NCBI RefSeq assembly: GCF_041596335.1
Contig: NZ_JBFHIT010000003.1
Coordinates: 1 to 64,000, forward strand
Direction: 5' to 3'
Origin: Mangrovibacterium sp041596335
GTDB taxonomy: Bacteria; Bacteroidota; Bacteroidia; Bacteroidales; Prolixibacteraceae
Length of the DNA: 64,000 nt
A program made the translations under genes and the position numbers. Below the pieces are notes generated by a model. It searched no databases and was not told where the DNA came from. It saw only the letters and a list, made by a program, of their open reading frames with translations. This document shows, piece by piece, positions 9,476 to 18,150 of the stretch; the first letter of the stretch is position 1, and each line of letters begins with the position of its first letter.

Positions 9476-9690
9476 CCGTGATTTTCCAGTCAGAGAGTAT
9501 TGCTATGATGCTTATGGATTTTTGGGGGCTATTGGAGGCATCGCCAAAAATAAAAAATTTCCGATTGGGGTGCTTTTATTAAGAAATCAGAGAGATAAGC
9601 GTGTATGCGGCTCTTAAATATTATGAGAATTCAATATCTCTGCCTGACCTTTGGCAGATCTGAGTTTATCGTTATAAATAAAATGAGAAA

Positions 9691-11358
9691 ATGAAAAAGC
9701 AATATGTAATAGGGCTAGACTATGGCTCAGACTCAGCACGATCAGTGATTGTAGATGTTGCAACAGGTGACGAATTGGCGTCATCGGTAAAGTATTATCC
9801 GCGTTGGGCGGAAGGTAGATACTGTTGTCCCGAAAAAGATCAGTATCGTCAGCATCCCCTTGATTATATTGAGGTAATGGAGTTTATCGTAACCGATGCT
9901 CTTAGGCAGGCTGGAGATGATGTTGCCCGAAATATCATCGGAATGTCGTTTGACACCACTGGAAGTACGCCGGTGATGGTAAATGAGCATGGCACACCAT
10001 TGGCTATGTTGCCCGAGTTCGCGGAAAATCCAAATGCCATGTTTGTGCTGTGGAAAGATCATACAGCAGTGAAAGAAGCGGCAGAGATTAACGAATTAGC
10101 TGCAAAATGGAGTGAGAACTACACTAAGTTTGAAGGTGGAATTTATTCTTCAGAATGGGTTTGGGCAAAAGTACTTCATATATTGCGTGAAGACGACGAA
10201 GTGCGCGAGGCATCGTTTTCGTGGATTGAGCATTGTGACTGGCTGCCTGGGTTGATCACGGGAAAAGAAAATCCATTGAAAGTTCCTCGTAGTAGATGTG
10301 CCGCAGGACATAAAGCTATGTGGCATCCCAGTTGGGGTGGACTTCCTCCTCAGGATTTTTTATCTGCTTTAGATCCTGTGTTGGATGGCTACAGAGAGAG
10401 GTTATATCAAGATACTTATACCAGTGATATAGCAGTTGGTAATTTAATACCAGAATGGGCTGAGCGTTTAGGCCTGACGACCAACGTTAAAGTTGGAGTA
10501 GGAGCGTTTGATTGTCATATGGGGGCAGTAGGAGGAGAAGTGAGTCCCAATGTGTTAGCTCGTGCTATTGGCACATCTACATGTGATATTATGGTTGCAA
10601 AATGCGATGAAATTGGAGACAAACTAATCGCCGGTATATGCGGACAAGTAGATGGTTCTGTAATCCCTGGTTATGTCGGATTAGAGGCTGGGCAGTCAGC
10701 TTTTGGTGATATTTATGCGTGGTTTAAGCGTGTTGTGGCATGGCCTTTAGAAAATATTCTATCTAAATCAACTGTTATTGACGCGGAGACCAAAGCGACA
10801 TTGATTGAAGAAACAATGAATGCGATCATCCCAGAGTTGTCAATGCAAGCTATGAAAATACCTATTGAGGAATCCTCTATTATTGCTGTTGATTGGATGA
10901 ATGGAAGAAGAACGCCTGATGCCAGTCAGGAGGTAGCCGGTTCAATCGCTGGATTGAAATTGGGCTCCTCGGCTCCTCGGATCTTCCGTGCTTTGGTTGA
11001 AGCAACAGCTTTTGGATCTAAAGCTATCGTTGATCGATTTGCAAGGGAAGGGGTTGAAATTAAAGAGATTATTGGTTTGGGAGGTGTTGCGAAAAAGTCT
11101 CCTTTCGTGATGCAGACATTGGCTGATGTATTGAATATGCCGCTGAAAGTTGCGACCACAGAACAAACCTGTGCATTTGGGGCTGCAATGTTTGCAGCAG
11201 TAGTCGGTGGCGCATATGATAAAGTGGAAGACGCACAAAAGGCAATGGGGAAAGGATTCGAAAAAGAATACCAGCCAATAGTTGCTAATGTGCAGGCTTA
11301 TCTTTCCATCTATGAAAAATATGTAAAGTTGGGTGAATTTACAGAAAGAGAGCTTTAG
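9691..11358 (+). CDS. araB: L-ribulokinase
   Basis: AraB phosphorylates L-ribulose to L-ribulose-5-phosphate. It is a 555-residue FGGY-family kinase with the N-terminal phosphate loop GLDYGSDSARSVIVD (about 7-21), the long ribulokinase insertion with WEENYTKFEGGIYSSEW-type sequence, GVGAFDCHMGAVGGEV (about 270-285) and the C-terminal GLGGVAKKSPFVMQTLADV and AFGAAMFAAVVGG blocks. It follows araD after 215 bases that contain no gene I can support. The operon order araA-transporter-araD-araB differs from E. coli araBAD but is common in Bacteroidetes. Confidence 0.97.
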   Translation: MKKQYVIGLDYGSDSARSVIVDVATGDELASSVKYYPRWAEGRYCCPEKDQYRQHPLDYIEVMEFIVTDALRQAGDDVARNIIGMSFDTTGSTPVMVNEHGTPLAMLPEFAENPNAMFVLWKDHTAVKEAAEINELAAKWSENYTKFEGGIYSSEWVWAKVLHILREDDEVREASFSWIEHCDWLPGLITGKENPLKVPRSRCAAGHKAMWHPSWGGLPPQDFLSALDPVLDGYRERLYQDTYTSDIAVGNLIPEWAERLGLTTNVKVGVGAFDCHMGAVGGEVSPNVLARAIGTSTCDIMVAKCDEIGDKLIAGICGQVDGSVIPGYVGLEAGQSAFGDIYAWFKRVVAWPLENILSKSTVIDAETKATLIEETMNAIIPELSMQAMKIPIEESSIIAVDWMNGRRTPDASQEVAGSIAGLKLGSSAPRIFRALVEATAFGSKAIVDRFAREGVEIKEIIGLGGVAKKSPFVMQTLADVLNMPLKVATTEQTCAFGAAMFAAVVGGAYDKVEDAQKAMGKGFEKEYQPIVANVQAYLSIYEKYVKLGEFTEREL

Positions 11359-11366
11359 TTAATAAT

Positions 11367-11640
11367 TTGAATAAAGCAGGGGAGGAAGTTGTGTCTTTCT
11401 GGATACAGGGCATTAGTCGTTATACTCTATGTTTGATTAGATCTGATCGATGCATGTACGATAGAAGAGTTGGCTCGCTTCCGTCAATGGGGGAGCTCAA
11501 CACCAGACCATCCCGCGGTGGATTTTGTAAGGAGTATAGAAAACGCATGCGATCCTATGGGGCAGGGCATACGATGGCTGTGTAGAGCTATTGCGGATAA
11601 AATTTAAACGAGAGTTTTTGGATCGTTTTATCCCCATATT
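11367..11640 (+). pseudogene. tkt: Decayed transketolase fragment
   Basis: Pieces of a transketolase N-terminal region can be read by switching frames. One frame gives FLDTGH-stop-SLYSM near 11398 (expected FLDPGHMSxMLYSM). The next gives TIEELARFRQWGSSTPDHP and AVDFVRSIENACDPMGQG (11458-11568). A third gives GAGHTMAV (11562-11585, expected GQGHTMAVG), and the second returns for AIADKI before a stop at 11605. FRQWGSxTPxHP and GQGHTMAVGAAIA are strong transketolase signatures. The first domain start and everything after about residue 120 are missing. Transketolase genes often accompany bacterial arabinose operons, so this is probably the lost last gene of the ara operon. Confidence 0.72.
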
Positions 11641-11683
11641 GTGGTTTAAAATTAGAGTCTTTATTGAATTTAAAATGATTGTT

Positions 11684-11815
11684 ATGAAAACTAAAAGATT
11701 AGGACAGTATGCAAAGTGGTTGGTAAGTGGTACTTCGTATCTGTATATTAAAAACTATCTTGACAAGCAGGATAAGGTTCGTGATTTAAACCACAAAAAG
11801 TCTAAGTCTAACTAG
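11684..11815 (+). CDS. Small basic hypothetical protein
   Basis: A 43-residue ORF starting at ATG 11684 (the frame extends upstream to 11591). It is rich in lysine and arginine with a short hydrophobic middle (AKWLVSGTSYLYI). I do not recognise it. It lies between the transketolase relic and a gene-free stretch, so it may be a chance ORF in decayed DNA. Confidence 0.2.
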   Translation: MKTKRLGQYAKWLVSGTSYLYIKNYLDKQDKVRDLNHKKSKSN

Positions 11816-12365
11816 GCAAGTAAAAATACATATTAGGTGTTATGTTCGATTTTTATTGCAAAGATAGATAAACGATTTCTGAGGACTATTAGGACAATAA
11901 AAATTCTATCTCCGCTGGCTTTGTTTTATTTTGGTGACAATCAGGAGCGGTTATAAATATTGAACAGAAATGATTTAGCGAATTATCAAAGAGAGGGTGG
12001 AATTCGACTAAGCAAGGGATACGGAAATTGAGATATCGCATGCTATAATGTTCCGGTAATTAGCCGTTAGGTTAGAAATGAGTAGGTTTGGGAGACATGA
12101 ATTTTTAGACTTTCTCTGAGCCACAAAAGTATCCAATAGAGTGTTGCAGAGAGTTTATTTCTTGATTTTAATCAAGATTGGGATGTAAACAAGTTGGTTT
12201 ACCAGTGATTTTTGAGTAAGTAGATTCGCTGTATAATGATTTGTATATAAGCTTATTAATTTTTCTTTTGAGGAGGCAAGTGAGAGGTTAAAACTTATCG
12301 GTAGCCTTAAATTGCCTTCTAGGTTTTAAGAAGCAGATTTCGAGAATAATTTAAATAATTACAAA
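11816..12365. other. Gene-free 550-base stretch before the aldose epimerase
   Basis: No protein or RNA gene was recognised. It contains a short hairpin (CTTGATT/AATCAAG, 12161-12176) and a spaced palindrome (see 12185-12202). It is AT-rich and probably combines the decayed end of the ara operon with the leader of the epimerase gene. Confidence 0.5.
12185..12202. promoter_or_regulatory. Spaced palindrome GTAAAC-N6-GTTTAC
   Basis: GTAAAC (12185-12190) and GTTTAC (12197-12202) form a perfect inverted repeat with a 6-base spacer. The half-sites equal those of the LacI-type operators elsewhere in the window, which have no spacer. It may be a binding site of a related regulator controlling the epimerase gene 164 bases downstream; the spacing makes binding by the same LacI protein doubtful. 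Confidence 0.35.
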
Positions 12366-13514
12366 ATGAATAGAAACAAATTCGTTCTGATTATTGGTCT
12401 ATTAGTTAGCGTGTTTAGTTGCACATCGCAAAAAACGAATGATGCAGTATGCTTTAATCTTAAAGTTGCTGATTTCCAGAAAACGATTGATGGAAAGCAA
12501 ACGAGTTTATATTTTCTGAAAAACGGAAATATTGAGGCCGCGATTACTAACTATGGTGGGCGGATTGTTGGCTTGTGTACACCTGATAAAAATGGCGATA
12601 TGGGAGATATTGTGTTGGGATTTAGCAGTATAGACGGTTATCTTGGTTCAAAGGAAGTTTTTCATGGAGCATTAATAGGGCGTGTTGGAAACCGTATAGC
12701 GAAAGGAGAGTTCATGCTAGACGATAAAGAGTATACGCTTCCATTGAACGATGGAGTAAACCATCTGCATGGTGGCCCAAAAGGCTTTCACAATGTGGTT
12801 TGGGATGTTAAAGCAGCAACTGATTCTTCAATCGTTTTGAAGTATCTTTCAATGGAAGGGGAAATGGGGTATCCCGGAAATCTTAGTGTCGAAATTCAAT
12901 ACCTGCTCGACTCAAAAAACGAACTTGTGATCAGCTATCGAGCGACAACGGATAAAAGCACCCCGGTTAACCTCACGAATCATGCTTTTTGGAACTTGGC
13001 AGGAGAAGGTAATGGAACTATTAACGACCATATCCTGACTATTAATTCTGATACTTTTACTCCCGTTGATTCAACATTGATTCCGTTTGGGCAGAATATC
13101 CCGGTTGAAGGAACCCCCTTCGATTTCAGGGTAGGTAAACCTATCGGGCAAGATTTGCATATGCAATCAGGCGATGAGCAGTTGAAAAATGGTATGGGGT
13201 ACGACCATAATTTTGAGTTGAACAAGTCGAAACGAGATGAAATGGCGTGGGCAGCAACCGTTGTAGAGCCAGTAAGTGGGCGGAAGATTGAAATATTTAC
13301 TCAGGAACCTGGCATACAGTTTTATGGTGGTAATTTTATGGATGGGACTGATACAGGTAAAAGTAGGAAAGCGTACAAATATCGTGAATCTTTTGCTTTA
13401 GAGACACAACACTTTCCTGATTCCCCCAATCAGCAACACTTTCCTTCAATAATCTTAAACCCCGGCGAAGTTTACCAAACAAGTTCAATTTACCGGTTTG
13501 GTGTTGATATGTAA
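12366..13514 (+). CDS. galM: Exported aldose 1-epimerase (mutarotase) lipoprotein
   Basis: GalM-family mutarotases interconvert alpha and beta anomers of aldoses. The 382-residue protein starts with a lipoprotein signal (VLIIGLLVSVFSC, cysteine at residue 19), so it acts outside the cytoplasm, unlike classic GalM. Family motifs: NYGGRIVGL, GRVGNRIAKGEF, NHLHGGPKGFH (about 131-141), the catalytic-histidine block NLTNHAFWNL (about 201-210), NHNFELN-like GYDHNFELN, and the catalytic glutamate in ALETQHFPDSPNQ (about 342-354). Position after the arabinose genes suggests action on released arabinose or galactose before uptake. It has its own long leader and may be transcribed separately. Confidence 0.93.
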   Translation: MNRNKFVLIIGLLVSVFSCTSQKTNDAVCFNLKVADFQKTIDGKQTSLYFLKNGNIEAAITNYGGRIVGLCTPDKNGDMGDIVLGFSSIDGYLGSKEVFHGALIGRVGNRIAKGEFMLDDKEYTLPLNDGVNHLHGGPKGFHNVVWDVKAATDSSIVLKYLSMEGEMGYPGNLSVEIQYLLDSKNELVISYRATTDKSTPVNLTNHAFWNLAGEGNGTINDHILTINSDTFTPVDSTLIPFGQNIPVEGTPFDFRVGKPIGQDLHMQSGDEQLKNGMGYDHNFELNKSKRDEMAWAATVVEPVSGRKIEIFTQEPGIQFYGGNFMDGTDTGKSRKAYKYRESFALETQHFPDSPNQQHFPSIILNPGEVYQTSSIYRFGVDM

Positions 13515-13613
13515 GATTGGTAAGAAGGGCAAACCAATATGTAGTTAGAACCTCGAAATATTCTTCAACTACTCATTATGTAAAGCTAACTGTATTGATA
13601 AAAACAACTCAAA

Positions 13614-15029
13614 ATGAAATTCAAAAACCTACTACTGACGCTTGCCGTTGTGCTGCTGGCGACTCACAGCTTTGCCCAACAGGATAAAATAGCATGGAAT
13701 GAGATTTACCCGCAGATTTTGCAGCAGATCAAGCAACCAGTTTTTAAAAATGCTACATACAATATCACTGATTATGGTGCTGTAGCAAACGATTCGGCTG
13801 TGCTTAATCACGAAGCCATAAACCGAGCCATTGCTAAATGTAGCTTGAATGGAGGGGGAATGGTGCTGGTGCCTGCTGGTACATGGCATACCGGGCCAAT
13901 TACGCTAAAAAGTAATGTCAATTTGCACCTTGATAAAGGTGTTGTCCTTCTTTTTACAACTGACACCAAATATTTTCCACCCGTCTTAACCCGTTGGGAA
14001 GGAGTTGATTGTTATAATCTCAAGCCTTTGGTTTACGCTTATGGCGAAACTGATATTGCCATTACGGGAAAAGGAACAATTGATGGCGCGGGTTCCAACG
14101 ACAATTGGTGGAAAATGTGTGGCGCTTCGCATTTTGGATGGAAGGAAGGCGATATTTCGCAGAAAATCGGACGCCCGAAATTGCTGCAATGGAACAACGA
14201 AAATGTTCCGGTTACCGAACGGGTACTGACAGCCGAAGATGGTATGCGTCCACAGCTTATCAATTTATACTTATGTAAGAACGTGTTAATTGAAGGGGTG
14301 ACCCTTTTGCGCTCACCGTTTTGGGTGATTCATCCGTTGTTGTGTGAGAACGTTACAGTGCGTGACGTGAAAATGATAAATGACGGCCCAAACGGAGACG
14401 GCTGCGATCCGGAATCGTGCAAAAATGTGCTAATTGAAGATTGTTTTTTCAATACTGGCGATGATTGTATCGCCATCAAATCCGGAAGGAATAACGACGG
14501 ACGTCGTTGGAACAAACCAAGCGAAAATATAATTGTTCGCAATTGCGAAATGAAAAACGGACATGGCGGGGTGGTTGTCGGAAGTGAGATCACCGGTGGA
14601 TATCGTAACCTGTTTGTCGAGAATTGCCGAATGGACAGCCCCGAATTGGATCGCGTAGTCCGCATAAAAACCAACACGCTGCGGGGCGGTATTATTGAAA
14701 ACATTTATGTCCGCAACATCGAAGTAGGACAGTGTAAGATTGCGGTATTCAGCATAAACCTTTCGTATGATCCTAATGAAGTTGGTGAGCGGGGATTTAT
14801 GCCTTTTGTGAGGAACGTTTATCTAAATGACATACGTTGCCAAAAAAGTCAATATGGAGTCTGGCTTAGCGGATTGGAAGAGCAGGAAAATATTGAAAAT
14901 ATAAGTATTAAGGATTGCATATTCAATAATGTGGAAATGGGAAATTTATTGAAAGGAGAAATCGGTACAATCCAATTGGAAAGCTTACAGATTAACGGCC
15001 GTTCTGTTTCAAAATTGGAGAATAGGTAG
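13614..15029 (+). CDS. GH28 polygalacturonase/rhamnogalacturonase-type hydrolase
   Basis: A secreted or periplasmic right-handed beta-helix glycosidase of family GH28, which cleaves alpha-galacturonosyl bonds in pectin. Signal peptide: LLLTLAVVLLATHSFAQ (residues 6-22). Family motifs occur in order: NDGPNGDGCDPES (about 255-267, equivalent to the NTDG motif), GDDCIAIKSG (about 282-291, catalytic aspartates), GHGGVVVGSE (about 317-326, catalytic histidine) and RIKTN (about 348-352). The 471-residue length is usual for exo-acting Bacteroidetes members. It is followed by the MGH1-type and GH43 genes on the same strand. The exact substrate (homogalacturonan or rhamnogalacturonan I backbone) cannot be read from the sequence. 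Confidence 0.93.
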   Translation: MKFKNLLLTLAVVLLATHSFAQQDKIAWNEIYPQILQQIKQPVFKNATYNITDYGAVANDSAVLNHEAINRAIAKCSLNGGGMVLVPAGTWHTGPITLKSNVNLHLDKGVVLLFTTDTKYFPPVLTRWEGVDCYNLKPLVYAYGETDIAITGKGTIDGAGSNDNWWKMCGASHFGWKEGDISQKIGRPKLLQWNNENVPVTERVLTAEDGMRPQLINLYLCKNVLIEGVTLLRSPFWVIHPLLCENVTVRDVKMINDGPNGDGCDPESCKNVLIEDCFFNTGDDCIAIKSGRNNDGRRWNKPSENIIVRNCEMKNGHGGVVVGSEITGGYRNLFVENCRMDSPELDRVVRIKTNTLRGGIIENIYVRNIEVGQCKIAVFSINLSYDPNEVGERGFMPFVRNVYLNDIRCQKSQYGVWLSGLEEQENIENISIKDCIFNNVEMGNLLKGEIGTIQLESLQINGRSVSKLENR

Positions 15030-15103
15030 GCTTTCCAATGAAAGAAATAATTTTACAACCTTTAGCAGCATATTTTAGTCTGGATTCCTAACTTAGCTCA
15101 TGA

Positions 15104-16486
15104 ATGAAGAAATCAATCAAACTACTCAGTTGTTTAATTTTAGCGGCAATTCTAATACTTCCGGCAACATTGGTGAATGGGCAAAAAATAACCCAATCTG
15201 CTAATGATTATTCGGCTGTGATCAAATCCCATGTTTACAAAGATTACAAGGAAATGTATCGCCCGCCAAGTGGTTCTTTGCGTTTTCCGTTTTTAACACC
15301 AGGAAGCAATCAGTACGCCAACGTATTGTGGGATTGGGATTCGTGGTTGAGCAATGTAGCTCTTCGACAAATTCTAACTGATGTTGGTAAGGAAGCGGAT
15401 TCAAAAGAAGCTCAGGAATATGAACAGGGATGTGTGTTGAATTTTTTGAGTTATGGCGACTGGGACGGTTACATTCCGATTGTGATTTGGGAAGATTCGA
15501 ATCCAAGGGACATTGACGCCGAGGAAATTTATAAAATGAACATGCACAAGCCGGTACTGGCACAGCATGCCGCTTTTTTGTGTACGGTGCAAAATGATGA
15601 TGCGGATTGGTTGCGGGAGAAGTTTTATTATCTGCAGGCTTTTGTCAACAGCTACAAAGCCCATCACCGCGACAAAAATACCGGACTGTTTTATTGGCAA
15701 ACCGATGTGGCTATCGGTGTTGATAATGATCCCTGCACGTTCTTCAGGCCAAATGGAAGTTCGGCTTCTATCTATCTGAATTGCCTGATGTACCGCGAAC
15801 TGCTGGCAATGGTTTATCTGGCCGATTGTTTGAAAATTCCGGAAGTTGGAAAGGAATTTGAGCAGGATGCCATCAATTTAAAAGCAGCAGTTCAGGAACA
15901 TTGCTGGGACGAACGTGATGGTTTTTTTTACAGTGTCGATCTGAACCTTCGACCTGTTACTAACCAAATGGATCACTCTTTGGGGAAAGAATTCGCTATC
16001 CATGCCGGCTATCCGCGCGACTACGATTGCCTGATTCAGCGAATTGAAGTTTGGTCGGGATTTTTGCCTTTGTGGGCAGGAATTGCAACGCATGAACAAG
16101 CTGAGCGCGTGGTGAACGAACACTTTACCAATCCAAAAACCTTCAATTCGCCATCCGGTGTTCGCACCTTGTCGAAAATGGAAAAAATGTACAGTCTCCG
16201 CGCGAGCGCCAATCCCTCGAACTGGCGTGGGCCGATTTGGGGCATTTCAAACTATATGGTTTTTAGGGGATTGGTTCGCTATGGTTTCGATGTTGAGGCC
16301 ACAGAGCTGGCGAACAAAACGGTTGCCTTGTTTGGTCGCGACCTAGAGCAAAACGGAGCCTTGCATGAATATTACGAACCAGAAACCGGCGAGCCACTTC
16401 TGAATAAGGGATTTCAAAACTGGAATTACCTGGTTGTGAATATGTTGGCCTGGCTTGAAGGCCGACCGGTTGTAGAAGAATTTTAA
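15104..16486 (+). CDS. Exported MGH1-type (alpha/alpha)6 glycoside hydrolase
   Basis: A 460-residue enzyme with signal peptide (LLSCLILAAILILPATLVNGQ). It belongs to the trehalase/GH63-like (alpha/alpha)6 superfamily, shown by LWDWDSWLSNVALRQ (about 75-89), GYIPIVIWED, NWRGPIWGISNYMVFRGL (about 371-388) and NWNYLVVNMLAWLEG near the end. The acidic residues of WDWDS and of GALHEYYEPETGEP are candidate catalytic groups by analogy with GH63. Its neighbours (GH28, GH43) suggest a pectin side-chain substrate; no specific family number or substrate can be assigned. The gene starts 74 bases after the GH28 stop. Confidence 0.8.
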   Translation: MKKSIKLLSCLILAAILILPATLVNGQKITQSANDYSAVIKSHVYKDYKEMYRPPSGSLRFPFLTPGSNQYANVLWDWDSWLSNVALRQILTDVGKEADSKEAQEYEQGCVLNFLSYGDWDGYIPIVIWEDSNPRDIDAEEIYKMNMHKPVLAQHAAFLCTVQNDDADWLREKFYYLQAFVNSYKAHHRDKNTGLFYWQTDVAIGVDNDPCTFFRPNGSSASIYLNCLMYRELLAMVYLADCLKIPEVGKEFEQDAINLKAAVQEHCWDERDGFFYSVDLNLRPVTNQMDHSLGKEFAIHAGYPRDYDCLIQRIEVWSGFLPLWAGIATHEQAERVVNEHFTNPKTFNSPSGVRTLSKMEKMYSLRASANPSNWRGPIWGISNYMVFRGLVRYGFDVEATELANKTVALFGRDLEQNGALHEYYEPETGEPLLNKGFQNWNYLVVNMLAWLEGRPVVEEF

Positions 16487-16496
16487 CACAAATCCT

Positions 16497-17376
16497 ATGA
16501 AAACGTCAATTTTATTCGGTGTGTTTCTTGTCTGTTTGAGCTTCAACCAGGCATTGGCACAGGAGGTGCATCCCTGGGGCGACCAGGGAACGGAACCTAT
16601 ATCAATCCGGTGTTGAATGCCGATTATTCTGATCCGGATGTCGTTCGGGTCGGAGTGGATTATTACATGGTTTGTTCCGAATTTCATTTTATGGGGATGC
16701 CGGTGCTGCATTCTACCGATCTGGTTAACTGGACCATTGTTAGTCAGGTCTACGATGAATTCAAGTTTGCCCCGGAATATAGTTCAAACCAGCGCTATGC
16801 GGGAGGCAGTTGGGCTCCGGCTATCCGCTTCCACGCCGGTAAGTTTTATGTGTATTTCTGCACCCCTAAAGAAGGGCTTTTCATGTCGTCAGCCGATAAG
16901 GCTGAAGGTCCCTGGGAGCCTTTAGTTCAGGTGGAATCAGTTGACGGATGGGAAGATCCATGCCCCTTCTGGGACGATAACGGGCAAGCCTATTTGGGGC
17001 ATAGCAAGGTCGGAGCAGGGCCAATAATCATTCATAAAATGAGTGCAGACGGGAAGTCTCTTTTGGATGATGGTCTGACAGTATATACCGGTCCGGTAGC
17101 CGAAGGAACAAAAATACAAAAGCGGAACGGTTATTATTACCTGAGCATCCCCGAAGGTGGTGTTGAGAGAGGTTGGCAAACAATTTTGAGATCGAAAAAT
17201 ATTTATGGTCCCTATGAGAAGAAAGTCGTTCTGGAAACCGGTTCAACGCAGATCAACGGACCGCATCAGGGCGCAATGGTCGATACACCGGACGGGGAAT
17301 GGTGGTTCCTGCATTTTCAGTCGATACTGGCAAAATCGGGCGAATAGACCATTTGCAACCTCCAGGTCGGAGCTAA
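16497..17376 (+). pseudogene. Frameshifted and truncated GH43 glycosidase
   Basis: The gene starts at 16497 with a signal peptide (LFGVFLVCLSFNQALAQ). After HPWGDQG the frame shifts at about 16587, where a run of three G probably was four. The GH43 frame then reads GTYINPVLNADYSDPD (catalytic base in DYSDPD), GGSWAPAI, WEDPCPFWDDNGQAYLGHS and PVAEGTKIQKRNGYYYLS, which contains the catalytic-acid glutamate. A second shift occurs at about 17322: after FLHFQ the sequence continues as DTGKIGRIDHLQP in another frame and stops at 17374-17376. The C-terminal beta-sandwich (about 200 residues) expected in this subgroup is missing. It therefore is an inactive relative of arabinanases and beta-xylosidases, unless the shifts are sequencing errors. 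Confidence 0.85.
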
Positions 17377-17418
17377 AATGAGTTAACTACTGTAATATGT
17401 GATAATGGTTCTTTTTGC

Positions 17419-17449
17419 TTTGTTGTGTAAACGTTTTCATTTATATTTA
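17419..17449 (+). promoter_or_regulatory. Promoter of the sigma/anti-sigma/susCD unit with embedded LacI-type operator
   Basis: TTTG (17419-17422), a 19-base spacer and TATATTTA (17442-17449, one mismatch to TAnnTTTG) form a Bacteroidetes-type promoter. The spacer contains TGTAAACGTTTTCA (17426-17439), a near-palindrome with one mismatch. Binding there would block RNA polymerase. The ECF sigma gene starts 47 bases downstream. Confidence 0.6.
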
Positions 17450-17495
17450 TTGCTTCTATTTACATGGAAATATAGATGGTTTTAGGTGATCCAAA

Positions 17496-18047
17496 ATGAA
17501 CATTAAAGCGAACAAACGAATCTTAAAGGTACCTTCAAAAACTGAACACAAGTTTGAAAGTATATTCCAGACTTATTTTGTTCGTTTGTGTTGCTTTGCA
17601 GATCGATATACCACAAATCCGGAAGAATCGAAAGAGATTGTACAGGAGGTCTTTTTGCAAGTCTGGAACAAACGGGAACAGTTAGCTTTCGACAGGGAAA
17701 TTCATTCCTATTTGTTCCGAGCAGTTAAGAATGGCTGTTTGAATTTACTTCAACATAAACGTATCGTAGACAGTTATCACGCAGTTTTATACCTTTTGTA
17801 CGCCAGGGAAGAGTTGCATTCCGATACTTACGAATCGCTTGAAATATCTGAATTAAGCGAAAAGATAGATCAGGCGATTCAGACACTTCCGGATGAATGC
17901 CGTAGAATTTTTTTATTAAGTCGAGAGAACGGACTAAAGTATGCCGAGATTGCCAAGGAACTTCAAATATCGGTTAAAACGGTTGAAACTCAGATGAGCC
18001 GGGCCTTGTCGCGTTTACGAACTTACCTGAAAGACTATCTGAACTGA
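17496..18047 (+). CDS. ECF RNA polymerase sigma factor
   Basis: A 183-residue sigma-70 factor of the extracytoplasmic-function class. Region 2 (about residues 24-90) has FESIFQTYFVRLCCFADRY and the EIVQEVFLQVWNKRE core; region 4 (about 125-175) has LPDECRRIFLLSRENGLKYAEIA and the ISVKTVETQMSRALSRLR helix-turn-helix. It is followed by a FecR-like anti-sigma gene and an STN-domain SusC. In this arrangement the receptor senses its glycan, signals through FecR and frees the sigma factor to transcribe the susCD genes. A LacI-type operator in its promoter adds a second control. Confidence 0.94.
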   Translation: MNIKANKRILKVPSKTEHKFESIFQTYFVRLCCFADRYTTNPEESKEIVQEVFLQVWNKREQLAFDREIHSYLFRAVKNGCLNLLQHKRIVDSYHAVLYLLYAREELHSDTYESLEISELSEKIDQAIQTLPDECRRIFLLSRENGLKYAEIAKELQISVKTVETQMSRALSRLRTYLKDYLN

Positions 18048-18150
18048 TTTGAGAATTCACGGTTAAAATTAAAATCTAAAAAAAAAAATAAGGCTGCTTG
18101 TCAGGGTGAAACGCAGTTGATCTGTATTGCTTATTGAAAAACGACAAATA

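Noticed and set aside
9423..9617. 64-codon frame overlapping the end of araD
   Set aside because: It begins inside araD, has no upstream signal of its own, and the non-overlapping part matches nothing I know; the 9476-9690 gap is treated as non-coding.
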